The notes: generated by a model not told the origin, from the sequence alone. Positions 47,988 to 56,998 are shown, counted from the first letter of the stretch. The stretch: DNA of 64,000 nucleotides from Xanthomonas sp. DAR 35659 (GCF_041242975.1 NZ_CP162488.1:5198001-5262000); one strand, 5' to 3'. Program-made: numbers and translations.

Positions 47988-49259
47988 TCAATGCTCATGC
48001 GCCGCCCCCGACTTCTCGATGTCTGCCTTGACCAGGTAGCTCTGCTCCACCACCACCATGTCGCCGGCCTGCAGCCCGGACAGCACCTGCACCTGGCGCG
48101 CATCGCGCGCGCCGATCCGCACCGGCCGCGCCTCGTAGGCGTCGCCGACGCGCACGAACACCACCTCCTGCTCGCGCAAGGTCTGCACGGCCGTCGCCGC
48201 GACCACCAGTTCGGCCGGCTGCTGCGCCACCGTCACCTGCGCCTTCACCGCCGAACCCGGCCGCCACAGGCCGTCGTCGTTGCGCAGCAGCGCGCGCGCC
48301 ACCGTGCTCTGGCTGGCGGTGGCGGTGCCCGGCAGCACGCGCTCGAGCGTGGTCTGGGCGATCGCGCCGTCGCTGATCCGGGTCACCGTCACCGGCGCGC
48401 CGGCGGCGATGTGGCCGGCGTCGGCGCCGAAGATGTGCAGGTCCACCCACAGCGTGGACAGGTCGGCGATCTCGAACAGCGCCTGGCCTTCGCCGGCCGC
48501 GCTGCCGACGCTGGCGTTGCGCGCCAGCACCGTGCCGGTGATCGGCGCGACCACGGTGTAGGTGGTCAGGCTCAGATTGCTTTCCACCGTGGCCAGCGCC
48601 TGGCCCGCGCGCACGCGGTCGCCGACGTTGGCGCGCAGGCTGCGCACCGGGCCCGGGAAGCGCGCCGTGGCCTGCGCCTGGGCGCCCTCGGCCGGGGTCA
48701 GCAGGCCTTGCACCTCGTGCGTGTCGGCGATGCTGCCGGGGCCGACCGCGGCCACGCGGATGCCCGCCTCGTTGGCGATCCTGGCCGCGATCCGGGTGCG
48801 GCCCTCGTAGCTGGGATAGGTCCAGCGCAGCGCCTTGCCCTGCACCGTGGCGCGCACCTCCACGTCGAAGGAATGCGGCTCCCGCACCTCGCTGTCGGCC
48901 AGCAGGCTGCCGTCGTCGCGCGCGCGCAGGCGATGCGTCTCGGTGGCACCGCCCAGGCGCGCCAGGCGCACCTCGACGCTGCCGGCGGTGGGCGGCAATG
49001 GCTTGCCGTCGCGGTACAGCCAGGCCTGGTAGACCGGCGGCGTGCCGTCCTCGGCGATCGTCAGTTCGAGCGCCAGGCCGTCCTGTTCGAGCAGACGGCC
49101 GCCGTGCGCGCCCGTGCGCGCCGCTTCGGCGTGGGCTTCGCCCTCGGCGCCGTGCGCGTCGCTGTCGTCATGGGCGTCGGCGTTCTTGTCGCCGGCGCAG
49201 CCGCCGAGCAGCAGGGCCAGCAGCAACGGCGCGAACGCCGTCATGGAGTTGAGGTTCAT
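47988..49259 (-). CDS. czcB: Heavy-metal efflux periplasmic adaptor CzcB-type
   Basis: Membrane-fusion lipoprotein joining the CzcA pump and CzcC channel. 423 residues. A lipobox (LLALLLGGCAG) marks it as a lipoprotein. A His/Asp-rich stretch (DKNADAHDDSDAHGAEGEAHAE, ~26-48) follows, which may bind metal, then a beta-barrel-like domain and the lipoyl-type halves (RFPGPVRSLRANVGDRVRAGQALATVES and TYTVVAPITGTVLARNASVGS). Its ATG overlaps the czcC TGA by four bases. Confidence 0.93.
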   Translation of the reverse strand: MNLNSMTAFAPLLLALLLGGCAGDKNADAHDDSDAHGAEGEAHAEAARTGAHGGRLLEQDGLALELTIAEDGTPPVYQAWLYRDGKPLPPTAGSVEVRLARLGGATETHRLRARDDGSLLADSEVREPHSFDVEVRATVQGKALRWTYPSYEGRTRIAARIANEAGIRVAAVGPGSIADTHEVQGLLTPAEGAQAQATARFPGPVRSLRANVGDRVRAGQALATVESNLSLTTYTVVAPITGTVLARNASVGSAAGEGQALFEIADLSTLWVDLHIFGADAGHIAAGAPVTVTRISDGAIAQTTLERVLPGTATASQSTVARALLRNDDGLWRPGSAVKAQVTVAQQPAELVVAATAVQTLREQEVVFVRVGDAYEARPVRIGARDARQVQVLSGLQAGDMVVVEQSYLVKADIEKSGAAHEH

Positions 49260-50593
49260 CGTGGGGAGTCCTGATGGAGACCGGCGGCGGGCGCCGGGTC
49301 TCGGAAGATGGGCGGGGATGCGGAAGCGGCCGGCGCTGCGGCGTGCGCGATCACGAAGGGCTGGCCGGTCAGGCGCTGGATCTCGATCAGCGCGGTCTGC
49401 GCCTCGATCGCCGCGGCGAGCTGTTGCCGCCGCGCGTCGCCGTGCTGCGCCTGCAACTGCGCCCACTCCAGGTAGCTGATCGCGCCGCCGCGATAGGCGC
49501 GCTCGGCGGCGGTCTCGGCGCGGGCCAGCTTCGGCAGCACGTCCTCGCGCATGCGCGCCACTTCCAGTTGCGCGGCGCGGTAGCGGCCGTGCGCATCGGC
49601 GAGGGTGGAATACAGCGCCAGCGCCTGCGTCTCGCGCTCCACGCCGAGCAAGTCGCGCTCGGCCTCGGCGGCGCGGATCTCCGGCTGCGCGCGCGCCGCG
49701 CTACCCAGCGGCAGCGAGACCCCGGCGATCAGCGCGGTGGCGTCGCCGTCCTGCAGCCGGCGCACGCCGATCTGCCAGTCCAGGTCGGGCCGCGCCTGGC
49801 TGCGCGCCAGCCGTAGCCGCGCCTCGCGCACCCGCGCCTCGCCGGCGAAGCGGGCCAGGTCCGGGGTGGCGTCGAGCAGCGCGGCCAAGGCGCCGAACTC
49901 CGGCACCGCCGGCAGCGCCAACGGATCGCCCGCCACGCTGGCGAACGCCGGATCGCGCTCGCCCCACAGCACCGACAGATGGCGGCGCGCGGCGGCATGC
50001 TCCTGCTGCGCGCGGTCGCGGTCCAGTTCGGCGCGGGCCTGCAGCGCCTGCGTGGTCAGCAGCACCGATTCGGGCGAGGCACCGGCCTGCAGCCGCTGCC
50101 GCGCCGCGGCCACCGCGCGCTGGCGCTGGGCCACGTCGGCGCTGGTGATGGCCTGGCGCTGCGCCGCCGCGGCGATCGCCAGATAGCGGCGCGCGACCTC
50201 GGCGAGCAGGTCCAGGCGCGCCAGTTCGCGCTGCGGCGCCAGCGCATCGATGCGCGCCTGCGCCAGGGTGCGGCGTGCGTCGAGCTTGCCGCCGCGTTCG
50301 AGCACGCCGGCCAGGCTGACGGTCAGTTCGGCCTGGTCCAGGCCGCGCGTTTCGCCGCTGCCAAAGGCGTTCTCCAGGTCGGCGCCCAGGCGCAACGGCG
50401 GGCGCAGGGCGTCGCGCTCGGCCTCGGCGGCGAGCACGCGGCGCTGGCCGTCGGCCAGGCGCAGGTCGGGATGGGAGCGGGCGACGCGGGCAACCGCGTC
50501 GTCCAGGGTCAGCACAGCATCGGGCGGCACGGCCTGCGCCCACGCGCAGGGCGCGACCGCGAAGACGGCAACAGCCGCCAGTCGCAACCACAT
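49256..50593 (-). CDS. czcC: Heavy-metal efflux outer-membrane channel CzcC-type
   Basis: TolC-family outer-membrane factor of the Czc pump, 445 residues. It has a signal peptide (LRLAAVAVFAVAPCAWA), then two OEP repeats with long coiled-coil helices (DAVARVARSHPDLRLADGQR, EAERDALRPPLRLGADLENAFGSGE and the second ARLRLARSQARPDLDWQIGVRRL). Start at ATG 50593. Co-translated with czcB by an ATGA overlap; 54 bp downstream of the His-rich small protein. Confidence 0.93.
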   Translation of the reverse strand: MWLRLAAVAVFAVAPCAWAQAVPPDAVLTLDDAVARVARSHPDLRLADGQRRVLAAEAERDALRPPLRLGADLENAFGSGETRGLDQAELTVSLAGVLERGGKLDARRTLAQARIDALAPQRELARLDLLAEVARRYLAIAAAAQRQAITSADVAQRQRAVAAARQRLQAGASPESVLLTTQALQARAELDRDRAQQEHAAARRHLSVLWGERDPAFASVAGDPLALPAVPEFGALAALLDATPDLARFAGEARVREARLRLARSQARPDLDWQIGVRRLQDGDATALIAGVSLPLGSAARAQPEIRAAEAERDLLGVERETQALALYSTLADAHGRYRAAQLEVARMREDVLPKLARAETAAERAYRGGAISYLEWAQLQAQHGDARRQQLAAAIEAQTALIEIQRLTGQPFVIAHAAAPAASASPPIFRDPAPAAGLHQDSPR

Positions 50594-50647
50594 GGGATGT
50601 CTCCGGAATCGGGATCGATGGACGGGCCGGCAGGCGCCGGCGGTGCA

Positions 50648-51016
50648 TCAGGCCGCGATCGGAGGACGCAGCGGGGTTTCCAGCAGGTGCGAGCGGTAGT
50701 CCTGGTGCGCCGCGATCGGACGCGGCTGGGCCGCCGACGGCACGCCCTGCCACAGCAGCGAGGACAGCAATGCCGGACTCTGCCCATGGCAGTAGCTGCT
50801 GTGCATCAGCGCATGCATCAGGCTGGCGCCATCGCGCTCGCCGCTGCCATCGCCGCGGTGCGACGCGTCGTCGTCCACGTGCGCCTGGTCGTGTGCCAAT
50901 GCATGCACGTCGCCCAGCGCACAGGCGACCGGCGCCACCAACACGCCCAGCACCAACACCGCCAGCGCGATCAGGCGCAGCAAGGGGTGCAGCAGGCGGG
51001 CACGGCGGATGGACAT
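50648..51016 (-). CDS. Small His-rich exported protein heading the czc operon
   Basis: 122 residues. An N-terminal membrane/signal segment (LLRLIALAVLVLGVLVAPVAC) precedes a His/Asp-rich mature part (ALAHDQAHVDDDASHRGDG, LMHALMHSSYCHG) suited to binding divalent metal. Similar small proteins are found in front of metal-efflux operons in Xanthomonas (the role resembles CopL-type leaders); function here is inferred. Start at ATG 51016, since codons before it lack a signal. Confidence 0.75.
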   Translation of the reverse strand: MSIRRARLLHPLLRLIALAVLVLGVLVAPVACALGDVHALAHDQAHVDDDASHRGDGSGERDGASLMHALMHSSYCHGQSPALLSSLLWQGVPSAAQPRPIAAHQDYRSHLLETPLRPPIAA

Positions 51017-51126
51017 GGCGCTAAGCCTAGCGATGCGGGCGGGGTTACACAATCGCAGACGGGAGAGACGCAGGCGGCGGCGGGCGCGCGCTGGTTGTGG
51101 GCGTGTCCGTGCAGCGCTGGCGGTCG

Positions 51127-51245
51127 TGGATCGTCCGGCGTCCTGCGCTCTCGTGCCGCGCTGGTGGCCGTCCCCTCATCCGGCGCCGTCCTGCACTCGC
51201 ATGCCGCGCTGGCCGCCGTACCCTCATCCGGCGCTGCGCGCCACC
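51127..51245. repeat. Imperfect direct repeat of ~47 bp
   Basis: GTCCTGC-CTC-TGCCGCGCTGG-CCGT-CCCTCATCCGGCGC occurs twice side by side with small differences between the czc operon and the DUF885 gene. Non-coding; probably related to the dispersed element next to it. Confidence 0.7.
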
Positions 51246-51272
51246 TTCTCCCGCTGGGAGAAGGAGCAGCTG

Positions 51273-51333
51273 CCAGCCCCTCTCCCGCCGGGAGAGGGGT
51301 GGGGGTGAGGGTCCGGCGCGAAAGCGACTCGCG
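51273..51333. repeat. Dispersed GC-rich hairpin repeat (copy 2)
   Basis: CCCCTCTCCCGCCGGGAGAGGGG and the GTGGGGGTGAGGGTCCGGCGCGAA following it match the element at 16.4 kb apart from a few bases. Confidence 0.85.
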
Positions 51334-51443
51334 GCGTTTGGGGACACGGGGCTACGCCCATCCCCTCATCGCCCCTTCGGGGCATCTTCCCCCAAAAATG
51401 GAGCCATGGCCCCGATGGCAGAAGGAACCGCCGCAGGGACCGG

Positions 51444-53300
51444 CTACTTGGATGCGCTGGGCGCCTGGGTGCCCTGCCGATGCCGCTGCTTGCTCTCGGC
51501 GATGAAGGCGCGTACCTGTTGCTGCAGCACCGGCAGCGGCACCGAGCCCTGCTTCAGCACGGCATCGTGGAAGGCCTTGATGTCGAAGTCCGCGCCCAGT
51601 TCGCGCTCGGCCTCGGCGCGCAGCTCGACGATCGCGATCTCGCCGAGCTTGTAGCTCAGCGCCTGGCCGGGCCAGGAGATGTAGCGGTCGACCTCGGTGG
51701 TGACCTCGTGCTCGCTCAGCGCGGTGTGCTCGCGCAGGTACGCCAGCGCCTGCGCGCGGGTCCAGCCCTTGTGGTGCACGCCGGTGTCGATCACCAGCCG
51801 GCAGGCGCGCCACATCTCGTAGCTGAGCCGGCCGAAATCCTCGTACGGCGTGGCGTAGATGCCCATCTCCTTGCCCAGCTTCTCGGTGTACAGCGCCCAG
51901 CCCTCGCCGTAGGCGGAGATGTAGTTCTCGCGGCGGAACGCGGGCTGCGCGCCCTGCTCCTCGGCCAAGGCGCCCTGCAGCGAGTGGCCGGGCGAGGATT
52001 CGTGCAGGGTCAGCGCCGGCAGGTTGTACAGCGGCCGCGACGGCAGGTCGTAGGTGTTGAGCCAGTAGGTGCCGACGCCACCGCGCCCGGCGGTCCAGAA
52101 CGGGGCGATGTCCGCCGGCACCGGCACGATGGTGAAGCGCCCGCGCGGCAGCGTGCCGATGAACTTGCCGACCTCCCCGTCCACGCGCTTGGCGATCCAG
52201 GCGGCGCGGTCCAGCAACTCCTGCGGGGTCTTGACGTAGAACTGCGGATCGGTGCGCAGGAACTGCAGGAACGCCGGGAAGGTCTGCTGCCCCGCCGGCG
52301 CCTTGAAGCCGACCTGGGCGATGATCGCATCCATCTCCTTCTGGATCCGCGCCACTTCGCGCAGGCCCACCTGGTGGATCTGTTCGGGAGACATGTCCAG
52401 CGTGGTGTACTCGCGGATCTGCTGCTGGTAATAGGCCTTGCCGTCGGGCAACGCCTCGGCGGCGAGCGTGGTGCGCGCCTGCGGCACGTATTCCTCGCGA
52501 TAGAAGCGCAGCAGCTGCGCGTAGGCCGGGATCACCTTGTCGCGCAGCGCCGCCTGCGCCTGTTCGCGCAATCGCTGCTGTTCGGCCGCCGGGATCTGCG
52601 CCGGCAGTTGCTTGAACGGCGCATACAGCGCCGCGGCGGTGGGATCCTTGAGCTCGGCGACGCCGGCGATCGAGCCATCGCGCCCTTCCAGCACCGCGCG
52701 CGGCACGCTGAAGCCGCGCTTGAGGCCGGCGCGCATGTTGTCGGTTTGCTGCGCGAAGTAGCGCGGCACGTCGTTGAGCCGCGCGATGTAGGCGCGGTAC
52801 TCGGCCGGTGTGCGCAGCGTGCGCCGCGCCATGAAGCCCAGGTCCGACCAGAACGAGCTGTCGGAATTGAACGGCATTTCGTAGGCGCGCAGGCGCACCG
52901 AGGCGGCGAGATTCTCGATCTGCGGCCGGTAGACGGCCAGGTTGACCTGGTTGTCGGCCGACAACTGCGCCGGGTCGATCGCATCCAGTTGCCGCAGCAC
53001 GTCTTCCCACACTTTCAACCGCGCCGCCTGCGCCGCTGCACCGACGTCGGGCAACTGCTGGTTGTCGCCGCTGCTGTCGCTGTCCTCGTCGGCCTGCCCG
53101 ACCTGCGCCTGGCGCCACGCCCACTCCTTTTCGTAGATGGCCTGGAAGCGAGCGTCAGCGGTGCCGGCCTCGGCCGTGGCCGGTGCTGCGCTGGACGACG
53201 CCGGCGGTGCGGCCAGCGCGGGCGCGGCCACGGCGAAAACGAGCAACAGGGAAGCGGCCAGCGGGGTCTTGGCGATCAGCATTGGCGGGGACGGGCTCAT
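51444..53300 (-). CDS. Secreted DUF885 family protein
   Basis: A 618-residue exported protein. Signal peptide: AASLLLVFAVAAPALA. The DUF885 core is clear in the second half: LPALTLHESSPGHSLQGALAEEQ carries a zinc-protease-like HExxPGH motif, and YGEGWALYTEKLGKEMGIY follows, matching the helical metallopeptidase-like fold of the family, for which a carboxypeptidase-type activity has been suggested. Start uncertain: ATG 53300 or 53282, neither with a strong ribosome site; both keep the signal peptide. Confidence 0.88.
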   Translation of the reverse strand: MSPSPPMLIAKTPLAASLLLVFAVAAPALAAPPASSSAAPATAEAGTADARFQAIYEKEWAWRQAQVGQADEDSDSSGDNQQLPDVGAAAQAARLKVWEDVLRQLDAIDPAQLSADNQVNLAVYRPQIENLAASVRLRAYEMPFNSDSSFWSDLGFMARRTLRTPAEYRAYIARLNDVPRYFAQQTDNMRAGLKRGFSVPRAVLEGRDGSIAGVAELKDPTAAALYAPFKQLPAQIPAAEQQRLREQAQAALRDKVIPAYAQLLRFYREEYVPQARTTLAAEALPDGKAYYQQQIREYTTLDMSPEQIHQVGLREVARIQKEMDAIIAQVGFKAPAGQQTFPAFLQFLRTDPQFYVKTPQELLDRAAWIAKRVDGEVGKFIGTLPRGRFTIVPVPADIAPFWTAGRGGVGTYWLNTYDLPSRPLYNLPALTLHESSPGHSLQGALAEEQGAQPAFRRENYISAYGEGWALYTEKLGKEMGIYATPYEDFGRLSYEMWRACRLVIDTGVHHKGWTRAQALAYLREHTALSEHEVTTEVDRYISWPGQALSYKLGEIAIVELRAEAERELGADFDIKAFHDAVLKQGSVPLPVLQQQVRAFIAESKQRHRQGTQAPSASK

Positions 53301-53471
53301 GGGAACAGGATTCGATGATCGCACCGTGGGGCGTGCTGGGGGTGGGCCGGAAGTCCTGTTTCGAAACTCCGAGCTCCCGGATGGATCCGCACGTTAGCGA
53401 GGCATTTCCCGACATGGCGTACAGCGACTGGACGATAGGCGACACCCGCTTATGCGCGCACGCTTCATGTC

Positions 53472-53954
53472 ATGTCTTCATTCGCTCACATCGCAGGACA
53501 TTCCGCATTGCGGCGCGGCCGACACGACGAAAGTGGGCGCCGCTATCTGCTGACTATTGTGACCTTCCAGCGCGCGCCGCTCTTTACGGACTGGCGTTGC
53601 GCATCCGCGGCGGCGGCCTGTCTTGCGGCGCCCGCCAGTTGGGCGGGTGCACGGCTGCTGTGCTGGGTGTTGATGCCCGATCATTGGCATGGCCTGATCG
53701 AACTACGCGCGAGCACGACACTGGCCGACGCGCTGCAGCGCGCCAAGGGACGCTGTGCGTTTGCGGTCAATCGCGCACGCGGCCGTGGCGGCAGGGTCTG
53801 GTCGCCTGGCTATCACGATCGCGCATTGCGGCGCGAGGACGACGCGCTCCGCGCAGCACGTTACATCGTGGCCAATCCGCTGCGCGCCGGGCTGGTCCGG
53901 CGTGTGGGCGACTATCCCTACTGGGATGCGGTCTGGCTGCCTGCGCAGCGGTGA
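53472..53954 (+). CDS. REP-associated tyrosine transposase (RAYT, Y1/HUH)
   Basis: A 160-residue single-strand DNA transposase-like enzyme of the TnpA_REP type. The HUH metal-binding motif is present as MPDHWHGL with His71 and His73. A candidate catalytic tyrosine is Tyr114 in SPGYHDRALR, and the conserved AARYIVANPLRAGLV block follows at 128-142. These enzymes act on REP palindromes; an inverted pair of the genome's REP units begins 24 bp after the stop. No complete flanking REP is seen upstream. Confidence 0.92.
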   Translation: MSSFAHIAGHSALRRGRHDESGRRYLLTIVTFQRAPLFTDWRCASAAAACLAAPASWAGARLLCWVLMPDHWHGLIELRASTTLADALQRAKGRCAFAVNRARGRGGRVWSPGYHDRALRREDDALRAARYIVANPLRAGLVRRVGDYPYWDAVWLPAQR

Positions 53955-53977
53955 ATGCGAGTGCCGCCCAGGTCTGT

Positions 53978-54040
53978 GTCGCGGCTGAAGCCGCTCCTAC
54001 AGGATGGCCGCGCTTCTGTAGGAGCGGCTTCAGCCGCGAC
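53978..54040. repeat. REP-type palindrome pair beside RAYT
   Basis: GTCGCGGCTGAAGCCGCTCCTACAG is followed after 13 bp by its reverse complement CTGTAGGAGCGGCTTCAGCCGCGAC. The order is inverted relative to the other two pairs. It separates RAYT from the LAB-N gene ends. Confidence 0.93.
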
Positions 54041-54091
54041 GGAATCCCAGTCCCGCGAGAAACGCAAAGAGACCGCGCCGCCGCACCGCTC

Positions 54092-54433
54092 CTAATGCGA
54101 CGCCCGATCCCGATGCCAGCCGCGGTGCTTGATGTCCAGGTACAGGCTGTAGAACGCGGTGAAGGCCGGGAACAGGTTCTGCAGCACGCCCACCGAGTCC
54201 TGCTTGGCGGAGAACAGGAAGTAGCTCAGCGTCATCAGGCTGCCGACCACGCTCATGTACCAGAACAGGCGCGGGATCACCGGCTTGCCCGCGCGCTTGG
54301 AGGCGACGAACTGCACCAGCCAGCGGCCGCCGAACATCAGCGCGCCGATGTAGCCGATCAGCTTCCAGCCGGTGACGTGCAACCCGGTCCAGTACAACGC
54401 CTGGATCGGTTCGTTGAGGAAGTGCGCTTCCAT
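54092..54433 (-). CDS. Small LAB-N domain membrane protein
   Basis: 113 residues. Two or three membrane helices and the GALMFGGRWLVQFVASKRAGKPVIPRLFWYMSVVGSLMTLSYF block match the lipid-A biosynthesis N-terminal (LAB_N) family, whose members usually neighbour glycosyltransferases that act on lipid-linked sugars. It is coupled one base downstream of the glycosyltransferase gene and is probably its partner. Exact activity is unknown. Confidence 0.87.
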   Translation of the reverse strand: MEAHFLNEPIQALYWTGLHVTGWKLIGYIGALMFGGRWLVQFVASKRAGKPVIPRLFWYMSVVGSLMTLSYFLFSAKQDSVGVLQNLFPAFTAFYSLYLDIKHRGWHRDRASH

Positions 54434-54434
54434 C

Positions 54435-55157
54435 TCAGCGTTCCTGCACCATGGTGCGGCGGCTGCGCGCGATCAGCCAAGCCACGCCGCGCAGGTCGCG
54501 GATGCCGACCAGGGCGCGGTTGAGGTTGTTGTACTTGGACACGCCGGCGGTGCGGTGGCGGTGGTTCACGGGCACGCTCACGGTACGCCAGCCGGCGCGC
54601 TGCATCAGCGCCGGCAGGTAGCGGTGCATGTGGTCGAAGTACGGCAGGTCCAGGAACGCCTCGCGTTCGAACAGCTTGATGCCGCAGCCGGTGTCCGGGG
54701 TGTCGTCGCGCAGCATGCGCGCACGGATCGCGTTGGCCCACTTCGACGCCCAGCGCTTGCTGCCCGAGTCCTGCCGCGACACGCGCCAGCCGGCGAACAG
54801 CTTGACCAGCGGGTCGGCGGCCGCGCGCGCGGCGAGCAGCTTGGGGATGTCGGCCGGGTCGTTCTGGCCGTCGCCGTCGAGGGTGGCGATCCAGGTGCCG
54901 CGCGCGGCCTTGACCCCGTTGCGCACCGCGGTGCTCTGCCCGCTCTGGGTGACGTGGTGCAACACGCGCAGTTCCGGGGTGCTCGCCTTCAACCCTTCCA
55001 GCACCGCCAGGGTGTCGTCGCGCGAATGGTCGTCGACATAGACGATCTCGAAGTCGGTGGTGCCGCGCAGCGCGGCGACGATCTCGGCCACCAGCGGCGG
55101 CACGTTGTCGCGCTCGTTGAACACCGGGACGACGACGGAAAGGGAAGGCTGGCTCAT
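54435..55157 (-). CDS. Family 2 glycosyltransferase (DPM/ArnC-type)
   Basis: A 240-residue GT-A glycosyltransferase without a C-terminal membrane tail. LSVVVPVFNERDNVPPLVAEI is the typical start, DFEIVYVDDHSRDDTL has the first metal/nucleotide-binding Asp pair, and ATLDGDGQNDPADIPKLL the DxD-like motif (~88-92). Related enzymes make polyprenyl-phosphate sugars. The LAB-N protein after it may provide membrane anchoring. Start at ATG 55157; the frame is open further upstream but not conserved. Confidence 0.9.
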   Translation of the reverse strand: MSQPSLSVVVPVFNERDNVPPLVAEIVAALRGTTDFEIVYVDDHSRDDTLAVLEGLKASTPELRVLHHVTQSGQSTAVRNGVKAARGTWIATLDGDGQNDPADIPKLLAARAAADPLVKLFAGWRVSRQDSGSKRWASKWANAIRARMLRDDTPDTGCGIKLFEREAFLDLPYFDHMHRYLPALMQRAGWRTVSVPVNHRHRTAGVSKYNNLNRALVGIRDLRGVAWLIARSRRTMVQER

Positions 55158-55266
55158 GGCTCGACTGGGCTCGACGGCAACGCAAGGGAGAGACGCGGGA
55201 AACGGCGGCGGCGACGCAAAAAAGACCGCGCATTGTGCCCCAGGCCGGTGACCCGGGGCTGAAGCC

Positions 55267-56232
55267 TCAGGCCGCGGCGCCGAAGTACGCGCGGCACCAC
55301 GCGACCACCTGCGGCAGCCCGACCTCGATCGGCGTGACCGGATCGAAGCCGAATGCCGCATGCGCGCGGGCAGTATCGGCCATCGTCTCGGTCATGTCGC
55401 CTGGCTGCATCGGCTTGTAGATTTTCTCGGCGGGCCGGCCGGCGGCGGCCTCGATCACGCCGATGAAGCGCTCAAGCTCCACCGGGGTGTGGTTGCCCAG
55501 GTTGAACACCCGGTGCGGCACCGGGTCGGTGGGCGGATGGTCGAGCGCGCCGAGCACGCCGGCGACGATGTCGGCGACGAAGGTGAAGTCGCGGCGCATG
55601 CGGCCGTGGTTGAACACCTCGATCGGGCGCCCGGCCAGCACCGCGCGGCTGAACAGCAGCGGCGCCATGTCCGGCCGCCCCCACGGGCCGTACACGGTGA
55701 AGAAGCGCAGCCCGGTCGCGCGCAAGCCGTACAGCTGCGCGTAGGTGTAGGCCATCAGTTCGTTGGCGGCCTTGGTCGCCGCGTACAACGAACGCGGCTG
55801 GTCGATGCGCTGGTCCTCGGAGAACGGCGGCGTCGCCGAATCCCCGTACACCGAACTGCTCGAGGCGTAGGCCAGGTGGCGCACGCCGCGGTGGCGGCAC
55901 AGTTCCAGCACGTTGACGAAGCCGACCAGGTTGCTGTCGACGTAGGCGTAAGGGTTCTGCAGCGAATAGCGCACGCCGGCCTGCGCGGCCAGGTGCACCA
56001 CGCGCTCGGGCCGGATCTCGTCGAACAGCGCGGTCAGGCCTTCGCGGTCGGCGAGGTCGAGCGTGCGGATGTCCACCTGCGGGCACAGCGCCGCGACGCG
56101 GTCGCGCTTGAGCTGCGGATCGTAGTAGTCGTTGTAGTTGTCCAGCCCCACCACGGTCTCGCCGCGCGCGGCGAGCGCGCGGCAGGTGTAGGCGCCGACG
56201 AAGCCGGCCGCGCCGGTCACGAGAATGGTCAT
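55267..56232 (-). CDS. NAD-dependent nucleotide-sugar epimerase (UDP-glucuronate 4-epimerase-like)
   Basis: A 321-residue short-chain (extended SDR) epimerase. The NAD-binding loop is GAAGFVGAYTC at the N-terminus, and DNYNDYYDPQLKRDR is the mark of UDP-glucuronate 4-epimerases (WcaG/LspL type). The catalytic YxxxK is YAATKAANE near 150, with Ser in ASSSSVYGD. It should supply a hexuronic acid for surface polysaccharides; substrate is inferred from the motif. It lies 109 bp upstream of the glycosyltransferase on the same strand. Confidence 0.9.
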   Translation of the reverse strand: MTILVTGAAGFVGAYTCRALAARGETVVGLDNYNDYYDPQLKRDRVAALCPQVDIRTLDLADREGLTALFDEIRPERVVHLAAQAGVRYSLQNPYAYVDSNLVGFVNVLELCRHRGVRHLAYASSSSVYGDSATPPFSEDQRIDQPRSLYAATKAANELMAYTYAQLYGLRATGLRFFTVYGPWGRPDMAPLLFSRAVLAGRPIEVFNHGRMRRDFTFVADIVAGVLGALDHPPTDPVPHRVFNLGNHTPVELERFIGVIEAAAGRPAEKIYKPMQPGDMTETMADTARAHAAFGFDPVTPIEVGLPQVVAWCRAYFGAAA

Positions 56233-56272
56233 GGCAACAGTCCTGGGAAATCCGGAGGGCGCGGCGCGGCGT

Positions 56273-56998
56273 TCAGAACAGGCCGAAGCGCTTCCTGGCC
56301 ACGTTGGCGCGGCCGGGCTCGATCACGTCTTGAATGCCCTTGGCGTCGAACCGGTCCAGCAGGGCCTCGGCGCCCTTTTTCAGCTTGAGCGCCATCTCTT
56401 CCGGATACAGCGGAACCAGGGTCATGAAGACGATGGTCTTGTCCGCGTCGATGACCAACTCCTCGAAGGCTTCCGGGGTGGTCACCGGCGCCAGCACGAT
56501 GGTCCCGTCGAAGCCCACGCCGGGCGCGTACGGCTCGGCCGGGTTGCCATTGGGCACGGTGTGGCCGTAGCCCAGCCAGGTGTCGTACTTGTGCGGCAAC
56601 CGCGCCAGACCCTTGAGCAGGCGCACCGGCCAGTAGTTGCGCTCGTCCTCGAAGTCCGCCTGCGTGAGCGGCCAGTCCGGCGGCAGGGTCACCATCAGTT
56701 CCATGAAGCGCGGCGCTTCCACGCCCTCGGGCAGGGTCATCGGCAGGTCGCTCATGCCCGAGGTCACCAGCCGCAGGTACGGCGCGTCCGTGGTGGCCGG
56801 CACCACGTGCACATCCAGATGCACGGTGTCGGAAATGATTTCGTGCAGGACGTTGGAGATCGGCCCCAGGTGCCGTTCGATGTGCGCGCTGATGTGCTCG
56901 ATGCTGTCCTCGCCGCGCGCCGGCGCGAAGGGCTTCTCCTGCGCGTGGCGCAGGATCGGGCTGCCGCCCGGGCTGATGTCGTCGTGTTCGCCGTTCAT
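56273..56998 (-). CDS. Suppressor-of-fused (SUFU) domain protein
   Basis: 241 residues. The central part (ISNVLHEIISDTVHLDVHVV through RFMELMVTLPPDWPL and RNYWPVRLLKGLARLPH) matches the bacterial SUFU domain, a family found in many bacterial genomes often beside toxins or as immunity-like proteins. The C-terminal ~70 residues (FVTLVPLYPEEMALKLKKGAEALL) complete it. Function is unknown here. It is 40 bp upstream of the epimerase on the same strand. Confidence 0.88.
   Translation of the reverse strand: MNGEHDDISPGGSPILRHAQEKPFAPARGEDSIEHISAHIERHLGPISNVLHEIISDTVHLDVHVVPATTDAPYLRLVTSGMSDLPMTLPEGVEAPRFMELMVTLPPDWPLTQADFEDERNYWPVRLLKGLARLPHKYDTWLGYGHTVPNGNPAEPYAPGVGFDGTIVLAPVTTPEAFEELVIDADKTIVFMTLVPLYPEEMALKLKKGAEALLDRFDAKGIQDVIEPGRANVARKRFGLF

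Larger units (their letters stand above)
51017..51443. other. Gene-free, repeat-rich stretch before the czc operon
   Basis: 427 bp between the starts of the His-rich gene and the end of the DUF885 gene. It holds an imperfect direct repeat and the second copy of the dispersed hairpin repeat; a czc promoter should lie near its left end. No gene seen. Confidence 0.45.

Noticed and set aside
54000..54523. Plus-strand extension of the RAYT frame region
   Set aside because: The long frame crossing 53.2-54.5 kb is out of phase with RAYT and reads through REP DNA; it has no domain.
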